In this document: positions 1-8,782 of the stretch, in pieces | Position numbering within the stretch: the first letter of the stretch is position 1 | Layout of the letters: every line of letters starts with the position of its first letter | Assembly (NCBI GenBank): GCA_964012715.1 | Contig: CAXGUG010000001.1 | Location: 62,001 to 126,000 of the forward strand | Length of the DNA stretch: 64,000 nt | Direction: 5' to 3' | Source: UBA1479 sp964012715 | Lineage (GTDB): Bacteria; Pseudomonadota; Alphaproteobacteria; Rhodospirillales; Casp-alpha2 | Notes under the pieces: generated by a model | The model's input: the letters and a program-made list of their open reading frames with translations, nothing else | What the model was told of the DNA's origin: nothing | The model's database searches: none | Program-made: the position numbers and the translations under genes

Positions 1-1690
1 TCGCGTCGGAAAATACGACATAGGCAGGGACGTTCCGTTCCTTCGCCAATTCCTGGCGCAGCCGCTTCAGCCCCGCAAACAGGTCCGCCAATTCCGGCGG
101 CAGGTCCGGCGCTGCGCCACGCGCGCCGCGCGACTTGTTTCCGCCCGCCTTGCCGGGAATGGGTTCACGGATCATGAAGGTCTCATCGCCTTTCAAGACC
201 GCCTCTCCCCGTTCGGTCAGCTTCAAGCTGCCATAACCCGCGATGTCGATCGACAGGCACCCCCCGGCGACGGCCTGGCGGATGAAGCTTTGCCAGTAAT
301 CCTTGGACCGATCCGCACCGACGCCGAAGGTCGGCAGTTGGTCGTGGCCGCGTTCCTTGATCTTCTTGGTCTCGCCGCCGCGAAGAATGTCGATCAGATG
401 CGCCCCGCCAAAGGATTGGCCGGTGCGCAGCGCGGCGGAAAACAGCATCTGCGCCTCGACCGTGGCATCGACCAGCTTCGGCGGGTCCAGGCAGATATCG
501 CAATTGCCGCAGGGCGCGATCGTTTCGTCGAAATAGGACAGCAGCGTCTGACGGCGGCAGGTCGTCGCCTCGCAATAGGCCAGCAGGGCATCCAGGCGCT
601 TGTGCTCGCGACGGCGGTGATCTTCGTTTTCGCCATCCTGATCGATGAACTGACGACGCATGCGGATATCGTCCAGGCCGTAAACCAACTTAACGTCTGA
701 AGCGGCGCCGTCGCGCCCGGCGCGACCGATTTCCTGATAGTAGGCTTCCATGCTGCCCGGCAGGTTAAGGTGGAAGACATAGCGGATATCGGGCTTGTCG
801 ATCCCCATGCCGAAGGCGATGGTCGCGACCATGACCACCCCGTCCTCGGCCATGAACAATTCCTGGTTCTCGCGCCGAACCTCGGTCGGCAGACCGGCGT
901 GATAGGGCAGCGCCCGATAGCCGTTGTCGTTGAGGAACTGGCTGACTTCCTCGGTCAGGCGGCGCGACAGGCAATAGACGATGCCCGACTGCCCCCGCCG
1001 GTCCTCAAGAAAGCCCAGAATCTGCGCCTTCCAATCGGTTTTCGGCTCGACCGCCAAGTGCAGGTTCGGGCGGTCGAAGCCATAAACCATGATCTCGCCG
1101 CGCCCGTCGAACAGCTTGGCCGCGATGTCGCGGCGGGTCGCTTCGTCGGCGGTCGCGGTGAAGGCGGAAAAGACCGCGCCGGGGAAGGCATCCTTCAGGC
1201 CCGACAAGGCTTCGTATTCGGGACGGAAGTTCATTCCCCATTTGGAGATGCAATGGGCCTCATCGACCACGAACATGTCCGGAGAGAGCTTTTGCAGGGC
1301 CTGAATCATGCGCGCCGTCATCAGCCGTTCCGGCGACATGTACAGAATTTTACAGGTTCCGGCCTGGACCCGTTTCCAATCGGCGACATTGGCGTCCCGG
1401 TCGCGGCCGGAATGGATACAGGCCGCATCGACGCCGAGCGCCCGCAGCGCCGCGACCTGATCGTCCATGAGCGCCACCAAGGGTGAGACGACGATGGTCA
1501 GGTTTTGAAAGACCAGGGCCGGGACCTGGTAACACAGCGACTTTCCCGCACCGGTCGGCATAACCACCAGGGTGTTCTGGCGGGCCAGAAGCCGCGCCAC
1601 GATCTCGGCCTGTCCAGGACGGAACGCCTGAAGCCCGAACACGGAATGCAAAAGGTCTTCGGCTTGTAACTGGTGGGCGGGCGCATCCAT
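1..1690 (-). CDS. recQ: ATP-dependent DNA helicase RecQ (3' end outside window)
   Basis: 3'-5' superfamily 2 DNA helicase of recombinational repair. About 563 codons are visible from the ATG at 1690; the frame is still open at the window edge. Walker A MPTGAGKS lies at residues 44-51, the DEAH box at 143-146, motif VI QEIGRAGRDG further on, and the RecQ zinc cysteines (CEATTC, then CGNCDIC) after that. The visible sequence stops at PAYVVFSDA, the usual start of an HRDC domain, so the C-terminal HRDC is cut off. An AGGA precedes the ATG by about 13 bases. It faces away from the small genes to its right, across an AT-rich gap. The family call is secure. Confidence 0.95.
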   Translation of the reverse strand, partial: MDAPAHQLQAEDLLHSVFGLQAFRPGQAEIVARLLARQNTLVVMPTGAGKSLCYQVPALVFQNLTIVVSPLVALMDDQVAALRALGVDAACIHSGRDRDANVADWKRVQAGTCKILYMSPERLMTARMIQALQKLSPDMFVVDEAHCISKWGMNFRPEYEALSGLKDAFPGAVFSAFTATADEATRRDIAAKLFDGRGEIMVYGFDRPNLHLAVEPKTDWKAQILGFLEDRRGQSGIVYCLSRRLTEEVSQFLNDNGYRALPYHAGLPTEVRRENQELFMAEDGVVMVATIAFGMGIDKPDIRYVFHLNLPGSMEAYYQEIGRAGRDGAASDVKLVYGLDDIRMRRQFIDQDGENEDHRRREHKRLDALLAYCEATTCRRQTLLSYFDETIAPCGNCDICLDPPKLVDATVEAQMLFSAALRTGQSFGGAHLIDILRGGETKKIKERGHDQLPTFGVGADRSKDYWQSFIRQAVAGGCLSIDIAGYGSLKLTERGEAVLKGDETFMIREPIPGKAGGNKSRGARGAAPDLPPELADLFAGLKRLRQELAKERNVPAYVVFSDA

Positions 1691-1777
1691 GTGATCGAGA
1701 AGTTCCTGGTCGGGGCGAGAAGGATTCGTGCGACAGCGACCTTACTGGAAAGGCCTACCGTCTCGCCACCCACCAAT

Positions 1778-1791
1778 ACCCTAAGTAGGGT
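1778..1791. promoter_or_regulatory. Short perfect palindrome upstream of recQ
   Basis: ACCCTA and TAGGGT flank a 2-base centre, about 90 bases upstream of the recQ start. The symmetry suits a dimeric regulator site or a short hairpin in a recQ leader. No regulator can be assigned: it resembles a NarL-type 7-2-7 arrangement but the heptamers do not match. Confidence 0.3.
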
Positions 1792-1824
1792 TCCTGACCG
1801 CGCCACCCGCAGGACACAATCCAT

Positions 1825-1960
1825 TGATCCGAAATTTATTTCGAAATAATTTTTAGAATAATTTGTCAAATAATTTATAAAATAAAAATAAATAATATTA
1901 TATGAATTGATAATAAAAAATATCACACCATATTAGATAAGGCAGAAAATCAATTTTGCC
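1825..1960. other. AT-rich island in the recQ upstream gap
   Basis: This stretch is almost entirely A and T, with long runs of AAT and TAA repeats, in an otherwise GC-rich region. No long reading frame crosses it with protein-like composition. It lies between recQ (leftward) and a short rightward frame at 1980, so it probably carries promoters for both. It may also be bound by an AT-preferring nucleoid protein such as MucR or Ros. Nothing else is recognisable in the 1691-1979 gap. Confidence 0.5.
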
Positions 1961-1979
1961 GATATGGAAGTTTTTTTAC

Positions 1980-2084
1980 ATGTCATTTAAAGATTTTTCT
2001 TCGTCGCAGAAAAAATCGGCTATCAAGAAACCGGCCGCGCAAGCGATCGCCCAACCGCCGAAAAGCGCTCCCGAAAAGAAATAG
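1980..2084 (+). CDS. Small Lys/Ala/Pro-rich basic protein (34 aa), unknown function
   Basis: Starts MSFKDFSSSQKKS and continues with KKPAAQ and PPKSAPEKK before a TAG stop. GGAAG lies 9 bases before the ATG, which argues for translation. The protein is basic, with a short hydrophobic start and a disordered, Lys/Pro/Ala-rich tail. There is no membrane segment or cysteine. It sits at the right edge of the AT-rich island. I do not recognise a family. The frame is short enough to be chance, so confidence rests on the ribosome site and the non-random composition. Confidence 0.4.
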   Translation: MSFKDFSSSQKKSAIKKPAAQAIAQPPKSAPEKK

Positions 2085-2220
2085 CAGCCACACGCTCAAA
2101 GCCCCTTTGACAACCGGCGGCGTCTATATGCCGCCGGGGCTGGGGCGAACCGACGTCGCCCCAGATAGGCGGCGCACAGACGTCTGCGCCTGCTCTCCAG
2201 ATACGAACAAGGAACCGATC

Positions 2221-2568
2221 ATGACGAAACCCGCAGGAACCACCCCCTTTGCCATCGGCCTATTGTCCGGTGCCGCGATCATTTCCATTCTTGGCTTCGC
2301 CAATGATTGGGTCGTAACCGCAAAAGCTAGCGAAGCCCATGTCATGGATGCTCGGACCGATGTCCGTGGCGCGATATGCGCTGCCCTTGCCCACCAACAC
2401 CTCAGATCGAAAAACCTTTCGCCCGAGCTCGAGGGCTACACGGACGGCCCGCGCGAAGCACGCGACAAGTTGGCGCAACGCTTCTCGATCCGCCTTCCGG
2501 GTGAAACCAGTGTCGACCCCTACGCCGTTTCCGCTTGTGCGCATGAGTTGAACAAACCCTCCTCCTGA
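2221..2568 (+). CDS. Small membrane-anchored protein, unknown function
   Basis: 115 aa. The ATG at 2221 is preferred over an in-frame one at 2107 because AAGGA lies 7 bases before it. Residues 9-28 (FAIGLLSGAAIISILGFAND) form one N-terminal membrane segment or uncleaved signal. The rest is soluble, with two cysteines (in GAICAAL and SACAHEL). The extension encoded from 2107 is Arg/Pro/Cys-rich and looks untranslated. The soluble part probably faces the periplasm. No family recognised. It is followed by two more small rightward genes that may be co-transcribed. Confidence 0.6.
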   Translation: MTKPAGTTPFAIGLLSGAAIISILGFANDWVVTAKASEAHVMDARTDVRGAICAALAHQHLRSKNLSPELEGYTDGPREARDKLAQRFSIRLPGETSVDPYAVSACAHELNKPSS

Positions 2569-2614
2569 CCACGTTTTATGGGACGCGCCGGACGGACGGA
2601 AGGATGGCCTGAAC

Positions 2615-2752
2615 GTGTTTAAAGCCCTTCTGTGTTGGCTTGGCCTGCACGATTTTCAGGTCATCGACCGGATATTCAATTTCGGCGGCGGCAGCGGTGT
2701 GGAGAAGGTCCGGTGCCGACGCTGCGGTGCCGTCATGGCCCGAAACACCTGA
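2615..2752 (+). CDS. Zinc-ribbon-like microprotein (45 aa)
   Basis: Starts GTG at 2615, with GGAAGGA 10 bases upstream, and ends TGA at 2752. The sequence has an amphipathic start (VFKALLCWLGLHDFQ) and a C-terminal VRCRRCGAVM. The Cys-x2-Cys knuckle followed by Gly resembles one half of a zinc ribbon, as in small phage-type DUF1660 proteins. A Cys at residue 7 and His at residue 12 could complete a metal site. It lies just before the secreted repeat protein. The function is unknown, and the family link is a resemblance only. Confidence 0.5.
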   Translation: MFKALLCWLGLHDFQVIDRIFNFGGGSGVEKVRCRRCGAVMARNT

Positions 2753-2788
2753 GGCCGCCCTTTCAACATACAAAGAAATGAAGCCACA

Positions 2789-3481
2789 ATGAGATATCAA
2801 GTAACGACCTTGCGCGGGATCCGATCTTGCGCAGCCGGCCTGGCGTTTCTGGCGATCGTCGCCGGCTTTGGCGCACTAGGGCCCGCGAACGCCGGCACCG
2901 AGAGCCCACCTGCCAACGCCCACAAACTGGAGTACAGCCAGGAATGGAAATGCGACGGCGGTTACCGCCGGGTCGAGCAAACCTGCGTCGCGGTCAACGT
3001 ACCGAAACACGCCTATCCGACTAATTCTTCCTATGGCCAGGGCTGGGAGTGCGAACGCGGCTATGTCGAAGACGGCGCAGGCTGCGCTCCCGTTGCCGTT
3101 CCGCCAAACGCACATCTGGACTCATATGGCGACCGCTGGCAATGCGGGCGCGGCTACAGACAAAACAACGAAACCTGCCAAAAAATCAAGGTCCCGGAAC
3201 ATGGCTACCTGACCGAGTCCTCGCACGGGAGGGGTTGGGAGTGTAATCGCGGGTACCTTGCTATCGGCGACACTTGCGAGGCGGTGAAAGTCCCCGCCAA
3301 TGCCTACTTCGTCGATCAATCCTACGGCCCCGGATGGAAATGCGAACGTGGCTATCAGGCAACCGGCGAGACCTGCATCAAGCTTGCACTTCCCGATCAT
3401 GCACATCTGGATCACACGGGGAACAATTGGGAATGCAATCTTCCCTACCGGCGTCGCATGGAGACTTGTATCCTCCAATAA
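2789..3481 (+). CDS. Secreted protein of six two-cysteine repeats
   Basis: 230 aa with a signal peptide (cleavage expected near residue 35, GPANAG). The mature protein is almost wholly six repeats of about 31-33 residues, each of the form P-x-x-A-[HY]-...-W-x-C-...-GY-...-C. Two repeat types alternate: a shorter one with AHLD and a longer one with AY plus SYG or SHG before GW. Each repeat has two cysteines, so one disulfide per repeat in the periplasm or outside the cell is likely. Ligand-binding or adhesive roles are possible, but no function is known. Its stop is 20 bases from the convergent PAS gene. Confidence 0.75.
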   Translation: MRYQVTTLRGIRSCAAGLAFLAIVAGFGALGPANAGTESPPANAHKLEYSQEWKCDGGYRRVEQTCVAVNVPKHAYPTNSSYGQGWECERGYVEDGAGCAPVAVPPNAHLDSYGDRWQCGRGYRQNNETCQKIKVPEHGYLTESSHGRGWECNRGYLAIGDTCEAVKVPANAYFVDQSYGPGWKCERGYQATGETCIKLALPDHAHLDHTGNNWECNLPYRRRMETCILQ

Positions 3482-3501
3482 TCCACGTTGGAACTTCGGC
3501 G

Positions 3502-3999
3502 TTATTTCATCCATTCCGTGATCGGCTTGGTCGTTCGTTCCCGAACATGACCCACGGAAACGATATGCGATACCGTCTCGCCGTCGACCGTCAGAGGCAT
3601 GCGAATTCGCCAATATTCACGGAAGATGCCATCAGGCTTCACGACCTTCGAATGATAGACGATCGGACGCCGTTCTTCGACGATCTGCAAACACTCACCC
3701 AAAACCTTCGAGTTGAAAATGGCGTTGTCGCGAACGGATTTTCCCGTGCAGTCGTACCCGATGAAGGTCGTATTCGCCGTGCCCCAGAATCGATAATAGA
3801 AATCAATCGGATCACCCGGCAGCACATCGACGATAACCGCCATTGGGATGGCAGTCGTACCAATGTCGATCAAATTGAAGTCCGACCATTTTGGCGCCCA
3901 AGCCCCGCCCTGGATGCTACGCCAATAATTGAACGCGTCCGCCAAGCCTCCGGGAAGGACCCCTGCGTCCGGCGCGTAGGCATCAACTTCCGCCTTCAT
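3502..3999 (-). CDS. PAS-domain protein (PAS_5 type)
   Basis: 165 aa, cytosolic. The WRSIQGG...WSDFNLIDIG start, the RFWGTANTTFIGYDCTG core and the C-terminal RMPLTVDGETVSHIVSV strands match the alphaproteobacterial PAS_5 group. These are stand-alone PAS modules without an output domain. The family is usually annotated as sensory, but its ligands are mostly unknown. The gene is monocistronic and convergent with the repeat-protein gene. The ATG at 3999 begins MKAEVDAYAPD, and the ribosome site is weak. Confidence 0.75.
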   Translation of the reverse strand: MKAEVDAYAPDAGVLPGGLADAFNYWRSIQGGAWAPKWSDFNLIDIGTTAIPMAVIVDVLPGDPIDFYYRFWGTANTTFIGYDCTGKSVRDNAIFNSKVLGECLQIVEERRPIVYHSKVVKPDGIFREYWRIRMPLTVDGETVSHIVSVGHVRERTTKPITEWMK

Positions 4000-4085
4000 C
4001 GACTACCGCCCCTTAAATCAAAAGTTTCTTATGTTGGGTGGTATCACTGCGCCGCGAACGGGTCTAGCCCGACCTACGGCTAGGT

Positions 4086-4117
4086 AAAACGAAGACGGGC
4101 GAACCGAAGTTCGCCCG
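4086..4117 (-). terminator. Rho-independent terminator of the Cys-rich/ricin-lectin gene
   Basis: A 9-bp stem (CGGGCGAAC with GTTCGCCCG) closes a 4-base loop. On the minus strand it is followed by TCTTCGTTTT, a broken U-tract. It lies 33 bases beyond the stop of the minus-strand gene ending at 4150. Confidence 0.7.
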
Positions 4118-4149
4118 CCTCACTCACATGTCGGAAGGTTTCCGACGTA

Positions 4150-6480
4150 TTACTTTGACGCCGTCCAAGGCCGCCAGATTTGATACCGAGCCTTGGTTTG
4201 GCATTTCTGCACAACGACCGCGGCGCCCTTGGCTCCTTTGCCGGTCGCGGTCATGCAGAAATCTGAGGTCAGCATCTTCACATGGCCGTCCTTCTGCAAT
4301 TCCCACTTCATATTGGGGGAATTCTTGCATTTGGAAATCAGCACCGGCGTATTTTCCCCGGGCTGGGCATCGCCAGTGCCGACACAGTACTTGTTGCCGA
4401 ATTGCAACGTGCCCGACTTCTGGTCCGGCGCAATCCATAGGGTGTCCTGCTGCTTGCAGTCGGCAACCACCATGGCTTCGGTCGGCCCCTCGCTTTTGCT
4501 CAGGCACAACCCGGCAACGTTGGACAATTCGAACCGCAACGTGCCCTTGGGCTGCTTCTGCTGCCGCTTGATCGCGGCAATCAAGGCCTTGTCCGCCTGC
4601 GGCACCGCCGAAGGCGCCGAAGTCGGGGTCTGATTGTTGTTCACCTGAATCGTCGTCGAGGGAATGGTTTCGATCTTGATCTTACTCGGATCGATGGTGT
4701 TCGTGCTCGGCGTGGTTTGGGTGCTCGTGATGACGATCTTGCTGGGATCGATCGACGACGGGGACGACGTGGCATCCGGGTCCTTACCGGCCTTGTAGGC
4801 CGCCAGGCGGGTTTTGAAATTAGCGCTCGGCTGCACGTTACCGCCGATCACCGCCCCCCAATGGAACAGGAATTCGTCAGGCCCTTTGGCCTGCTTGAGC
4901 ATGAGGCCGATATCCACCGGGCGATTTGAAATGTCGATCGCCTGACGAATCTTTCCCTCCATCTCCTCCGTTTTCATGAGCTTGTCCATTTCCATGATCA
5001 CAACGACGGATACAGCCGCGGCGATCGCCATAGGGGCCGCGGCGGCGGCAGCCAAATTGCCCCCCGACGAGGCCAAAGCCAGCCCCATTTTACCCGCCTC
5101 CCGCGCAGCCGTGCTGAAGGGGAACAAGGCGATTTTCGATGCCTCAAACATCATCGGGATCACGGTAGCGCCGACCGGGCCGGCGAATGCGGCGGTCAAC
5201 TGAATCGCTCCGGCAACGACTTCGTTGTAGTCGGGCGGGGCGATCACGCCACCGGCGTAGATGGACGCGGCCCCCATCTTGGACAGCGCCTCCTTATTGG
5301 CTTTGTTCGCCGCGAGCATATAGGTGTCGAACGCCTGCTTCGCTTGATAGGCGACGAACTGGCGGTTCCATTGAATCAACTTGGCAACCATGTCCACCAA
5401 GTTCTTTTCCGTCGCAGTGCGCTGGGAAACCGGCTTGGTCGCCGCCTCCATCACCACTTTGCCCAGCAAAGCCGAAAGGATCGGGCTTTCCCAAGGCGTC
5501 TTGTCGATGACGTCCCAGGCCTTGGTAAGGCCCGGACCGGCAGGCTCCCCGGCCTTCAGCGCAATCGCCTTGACCGCATCGTCGATCTTCGTCCGCTCGG
5601 CGATCATTTTGGCCAGAATGTCATCGGCACCGCTTCCCAGCCCGAACAGGCCATACTTGGTCCGCGTCGGGACCACCCACTTCATCTTCTTGTTCCGGCA
5701 GGCCTTGGCGGTCTTAACGCCGAACCAGGTGCGGGTCGATCCTTCCGGGCAGGACCAACAGGTCCCGCCGTCGATGAAATCAAAATGCTGGCCCGCAGGG
5801 CAGGTCAGGGCCGCTTTCTTAACGGCGGGTTCGAAATCCAGCAGGATTTTGCAGGCGTTGGCCCCGGTCACGGGATTAGCCGTGCGCTGATAGTCTTCGG
5901 GACATTTCCAGCATTCCCCGCCATTGCGGGGGTCGCGGATCGCGCCTTCGGGACAGGGCTTGCCTCTGAACACGGCACTGACCGCTTTCCTGCCGATCAT
6001 GCCGCAGGCATTCCATTGGTCGACGGCGGCGGCGGTTCGGCCATATCCCGACGGACATTGCCAACATTCGCCACCGTTACGCCCATCGATGAATGAGCCG
6101 CTAGGGCAATTGACCTTGCCCAGAAATGTCGCCCTGCCGGTTCTTGCCGGAACCGCTTTGTCACAGGCCTTGGGGCTGGTAACGGGACGCGCATTGCGGT
6201 TGAAGCCGGTCGGGCACGAATAACAGGACCAAGTCCCGATATCGAAGAACGACCCGGCCGGGCATCTGCCGACAGCCTTCGACATGAAACTGGCCGGCTC
6301 GTAGTCACAAGCCGGCTGCAGGTTTCCGGCGGCATCGATCGCCCCGCAAGCCGAATGGCCTCTTAAGAGTTTCCATGACGAGTTTGCTTGCGCCGCATCC
6401 CCCGCAATAACGCTGAACAGCAAACCCAGACAAAACACCCCAAGGCCCCAAAGGACCCGCCGAGAACCAACCGAATACAT
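4150..6480 (-). CDS. Large secreted protein: Cys-rich repeats, hydrophobic middle, ricin-B lectin tail
   Basis: 776 aa from the ATG at 6480, chosen because GGGGGGAG lies 9 bases upstream; an ATG at 6519 lacks one. A signal peptide (residues 1-33) is followed by four repeats of about 50 residues of the form CP-x-G...D...G-x-CW-x-CP-x-x-x-x-RT...AC, each with four cysteines. The middle (about residues 290-560) is helical, with long hydrophobic stretches rich in Ala, Gly and Val. A Ser/Thr/Pro linker with repeated SKI and STIDPSKI leads to a C-terminal ricin-type beta-trefoil (about 645-776, with repeated W-x-x and C-V/M-T/S-G features). The combination suggests a secreted or surface glycan-binding protein, possibly membrane-active. 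The exact role is unknown. Confidence 0.75.
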   Translation of the reverse strand: MYSVGSRRVLWGLGVFCLGLLFSVIAGDAAQANSSWKLLRGHSACGAIDAAGNLQPACDYEPASFMSKAVGRCPAGSFFDIGTWSCYSCPTGFNRNARPVTSPKACDKAVPARTGRATFLGKVNCPSGSFIDGRNGGECWQCPSGYGRTAAAVDQWNACGMIGRKAVSAVFRGKPCPEGAIRDPRNGGECWKCPEDYQRTANPVTGANACKILLDFEPAVKKAALTCPAGQHFDFIDGGTCWSCPEGSTRTWFGVKTAKACRNKKMKWVVPTRTKYGLFGLGSGADDILAKMIAERTKIDDAVKAIALKAGEPAGPGLTKAWDVIDKTPWESPILSALLGKVVMEAATKPVSQRTATEKNLVDMVAKLIQWNRQFVAYQAKQAFDTYMLAANKANKEALSKMGAASIYAGGVIAPPDYNEVVAGAIQLTAAFAGPVGATVIPMMFEASKIALFPFSTAAREAGKMGLALASSGGNLAAAAAAPMAIAAAVSVVVIMEMDKLMKTEEMEGKIRQAIDISNRPVDIGLMLKQAKGPDEFLFHWGAVIGGNVQPSANFKTRLAAYKAGKDPDATSSPSSIDPSKIVITSTQTTPSTNTIDPSKIKIETIPSTTIQVNNNQTPTSAPSAVPQADKALIAAIKRQQKQPKGTLRFELSNVAGLCLSKSEGPTEAMVVADCKQQDTLWIAPDQKSGTLQFGNKYCVGTGDAQPGENTPVLISKCKNSPNMKWELQKDGHVKMLTSDFCMTATGKGAKGAAVVVQKCQTKARYQIWRPWTASK

Positions 6481-6650
6481 TGAATATTTCTCCCCCCGAA
6501 ATACGGGAACCCAGCTCATTTCATAAGTTCTTTGGCGTTTAGAGCATCAACCGGAGCCGAGACAGTGACGTTCGTCATCCCGCGTGGAATGCGAAATTTT
6601 TTTTGCGTTTGGGGGATATTGGTTGCGGAATTAAAGCACTTCGGCGTCAA

Positions 6651-7631
6651 CTACTTGCGCGAACGTAGTGTCTGGGACGGCAGCACACCGAATTGTTCCA
6701 GATAACGCCGGGAAAACCACCCGACATGGGAAAAGCCCCATTTCAGGGCGATGTCCCGCACGCCGGCACCTGGCGCGGCAGTGCGCAGGTCGGCATGGGC
6801 GCCGTTCAGCCGAACGAAACGCACATAGGCCATGGGAGACATCTCGAACGCATCATTGAAAGCGATCTGCAGGGTGCGATAACTGCAGCCTGCTTGCTGC
6901 GCCAATGTCTCCAAGGTGATCGGTCGATCCGCATGGGCGTGGATATAGTCGCGCGCCCGTTTGACGTAGTAAGGCAACGCACCGCCCGTGGGCCGATTGT
7001 TGAGAAGGTCGCTATAGGAATTCGGCAGCAACGTGAGAACATGCGTCAGCAGAAGTTCCCGAAGGCCATTCATCACCAGCGGATTGTCGAACTGGCGCAG
7101 CGGACCGTCCAAGGCGCTTGCAACATAGTCGATGGTTTGACGCAAATGCCTGCCACCCGGCGTTTCAAGGTCCACCTTGGCATCGAACGTGATGTCCCGA
7201 TGAAAGCTTCCTTCGCCCAGCAAAGCCCGCGCCTGACGCTTCAACGCATCGGCCGATAGAGACAAGGCATAGCTTGCGAAGTTTTCCTGATCGGCAAACG
7301 TCGCGGCGCGGGTGTCACGCATCAGGGCGACCGTCGGTGAAATGGCGAAATCCTCGCCGCGATGGCGGACCTGAGCCGCGCCAGCAGTCAGCAAGAACAG
7401 CATCAAACTGTCTTCATCGTGTTCATAGGCGCGAACGCGGGTCGGCACGTTGCCATAAGTGACATGCATCAATTTGATGTCGTTGATCGGCACGGCGCAG
7501 AACAACGCATCGACGTCATGCCCTTTGCCGACGACATCAATCTTATTGGTGTTGGTGACTTCCGCCAGCAATTGCTGCATCTCGTGCAGGTCTTTCGACG
7601 CCAGAACCTGATGATTTATCAACTGGGCCAC
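6651..7631 (-). CDS. AraC family transcriptional regulator
   Basis: About 326 aa from GTG at 7631 (GAAGAG 9 bases upstream); the frame stays open to a TTG at 7715. The N-terminal half (AQLINHQVLASKDLHEMQQLL...) resembles the AraC-binding-like sensor domain. The C-terminal 100 residues carry two helix-turn-helix units (ITLETLAQQAGCSYRTLQIAF and VRDIALKWGFSHVGWFSRRY), ending in the typical FGVLPSQTLR. It is a DNA-binding activator, and the effector is unknown. It is followed by no gene of its own strand within 130 bases, and the nearest possible targets are the flanking secreted-protein and LysR genes. Confidence 0.85.
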   Translation of the reverse strand: MAQLINHQVLASKDLHEMQQLLAEVTNTNKIDVVGKGHDVDALFCAVPINDIKLMHVTYGNVPTRVRAYEHDEDSLMLFLLTAGAAQVRHRGEDFAISPTVALMRDTRAATFADQENFASYALSLSADALKRQARALLGEGSFHRDITFDAKVDLETPGGRHLRQTIDYVASALDGPLRQFDNPLVMNGLRELLLTHVLTLLPNSYSDLLNNRPTGGALPYYVKRARDYIHAHADRPITLETLAQQAGCSYRTLQIAFNDAFEMSPMAYVRFVRLNGAHADLRTAAPGAGVRDIALKWGFSHVGWFSRRYLEQFGVLPSQTLRSRK

Positions 7632-7739
7632 GGAAGTGATCTCTTCAAAAAAGGCGCAAAATGCGATCCGACGGCCAACCGTCGCACCGCCGCCGAAATA
7701 CACTGTGACAGGCAAGAGCCGGCGAGAATAGCCGGAATC

Positions 7740-8657
7740 TCACTTCTCGTGCGACCCGCTGCCGGCCTGGGTCTTCATCGTCTTTTTAACGGGCGCGATA
7801 CTGGAACGCCCAAAATGGGCCGTGATCAGATCACCCATGACATCGGCCGCGGCGTTGTTCCGATTGCCCGCCCGGTAAAGCACCAGATCGACACTCGGTA
7901 GCGGGGGAAAACTCTCGGCCTCGCCCAATATCCGCATTCCCGGCACGACCGAGCTTTTGGCGATGATGCTGACGGCGCAACCACTGAGCACCGCCGCATG
8001 CAGGCCGCTGATGCCCGGGCTGACGAAAGCGATCTTCCATTTGCGCCCCATGTTGGCCAAACCCGCCAACGCGATGTCGCGGAACACGTTGCCCGGCGGC
8101 AGAACCGCCAGCGGCACGGGATTGCTGTTGTGGGGCGATCTCGCCTCTCCCGCCACCCAGACCAAAGGCTCCTGCGCCACAAGGTCCCCTTCCTCGAACG
8201 CCCGCATGTCGGTAACCAGCGCCAGGTCGATTTCGCCGCGCTTGAGTTGCGCCACCAGGGGGCTGGACAACATGGTCCGCAACTCGACCTCGACATCCGG
8301 GAAGGCGTTTGAAAAACTGGATAGAATGGGCGGCAACAAATAGGTCGCGTACAGATCAGGCACGCCCAAAATGACCTTGCCGCTGAGCTTCGGCGCGGTC
8401 AGGCGGACCTTCACTTCTTCCTGAAGGTTCATGATCGTTCGCGCGTAGCCCAGCAGCAGTTCCCCGTCGGGCGTCAGGACCAGCTTGCGGTTGACGGTGG
8501 TGAACAACTCGGCGCTGACCATGTCTTCCAGGCGCCGCATCTGCAGACTAACCGCCGGTTGCGTGCGACCCGTGCGGCGCGCCGTTTCCGACACACTGCC
8601 CGTTTCCACAAGTAAAATGAATGCCTGCAAGAGGCGCAGATCGAGAGGTTGTTTCAT
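7740..8657 (-). CDS. LysR family transcriptional regulator
   Basis: 305 aa. N-terminal winged helix-turn-helix (LLQAFILLVETGSVSETARR then TGRTQPAVSLQMRRLE) is followed by a PBP2-like effector domain. It is divergent from the ABC transporter operon that begins at 8783. The shared 125-base gap is AT-rich and contains ATAAATTTAT at 8672-8681, so it is the likely regulator of that operon. A charged, low-complexity tail (KKTMKTQAGSGSHEK) extends past the usual end of the family. Confidence 0.88.
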   Translation of the reverse strand: MKQPLDLRLLQAFILLVETGSVSETARRTGRTQPAVSLQMRRLEDMVSAELFTTVNRKLVLTPDGELLLGYARTIMNLQEEVKVRLTAPKLSGKVILGVPDLYATYLLPPILSSFSNAFPDVEVELRTMLSSPLVAQLKRGEIDLALVTDMRAFEEGDLVAQEPLVWVAGEARSPHNSNPVPLAVLPPGNVFRDIALAGLANMGRKWKIAFVSPGISGLHAAVLSGCAVSIIAKSSVVPGMRILGEAESFPPLPSVDLVLYRAGNRNNAAADVMGDLITAHFGRSSIAPVKKTMKTQAGSGSHEK

Positions 8658-8782
8658 GCTCTGACCATTAAATAAATTTATGGAAAATATTTAAAGATTA
8701 AATTTAGTAATTTGTGCACCGCACACTAAGCTTCGTTTTGCGTCATGCACGTCGGGTCTTCCCGCGAAAACAGGAGAACGCC
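8658..8782. promoter_or_regulatory. Divergent LysR / ABC-operon control region
   Basis: A 125-base gap between two divergent starts, much richer in A and T than its flanks. The palindrome ATAAATTTAT (8672-8681) and several TTTAA/TTAAA blocks are consistent with a LysR-type T-N11-A operator. CAGGAGAACGCC places a good ribosome site before the ATG at 8783. No exact operator can be fixed from one sequence. Confidence 0.45.
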
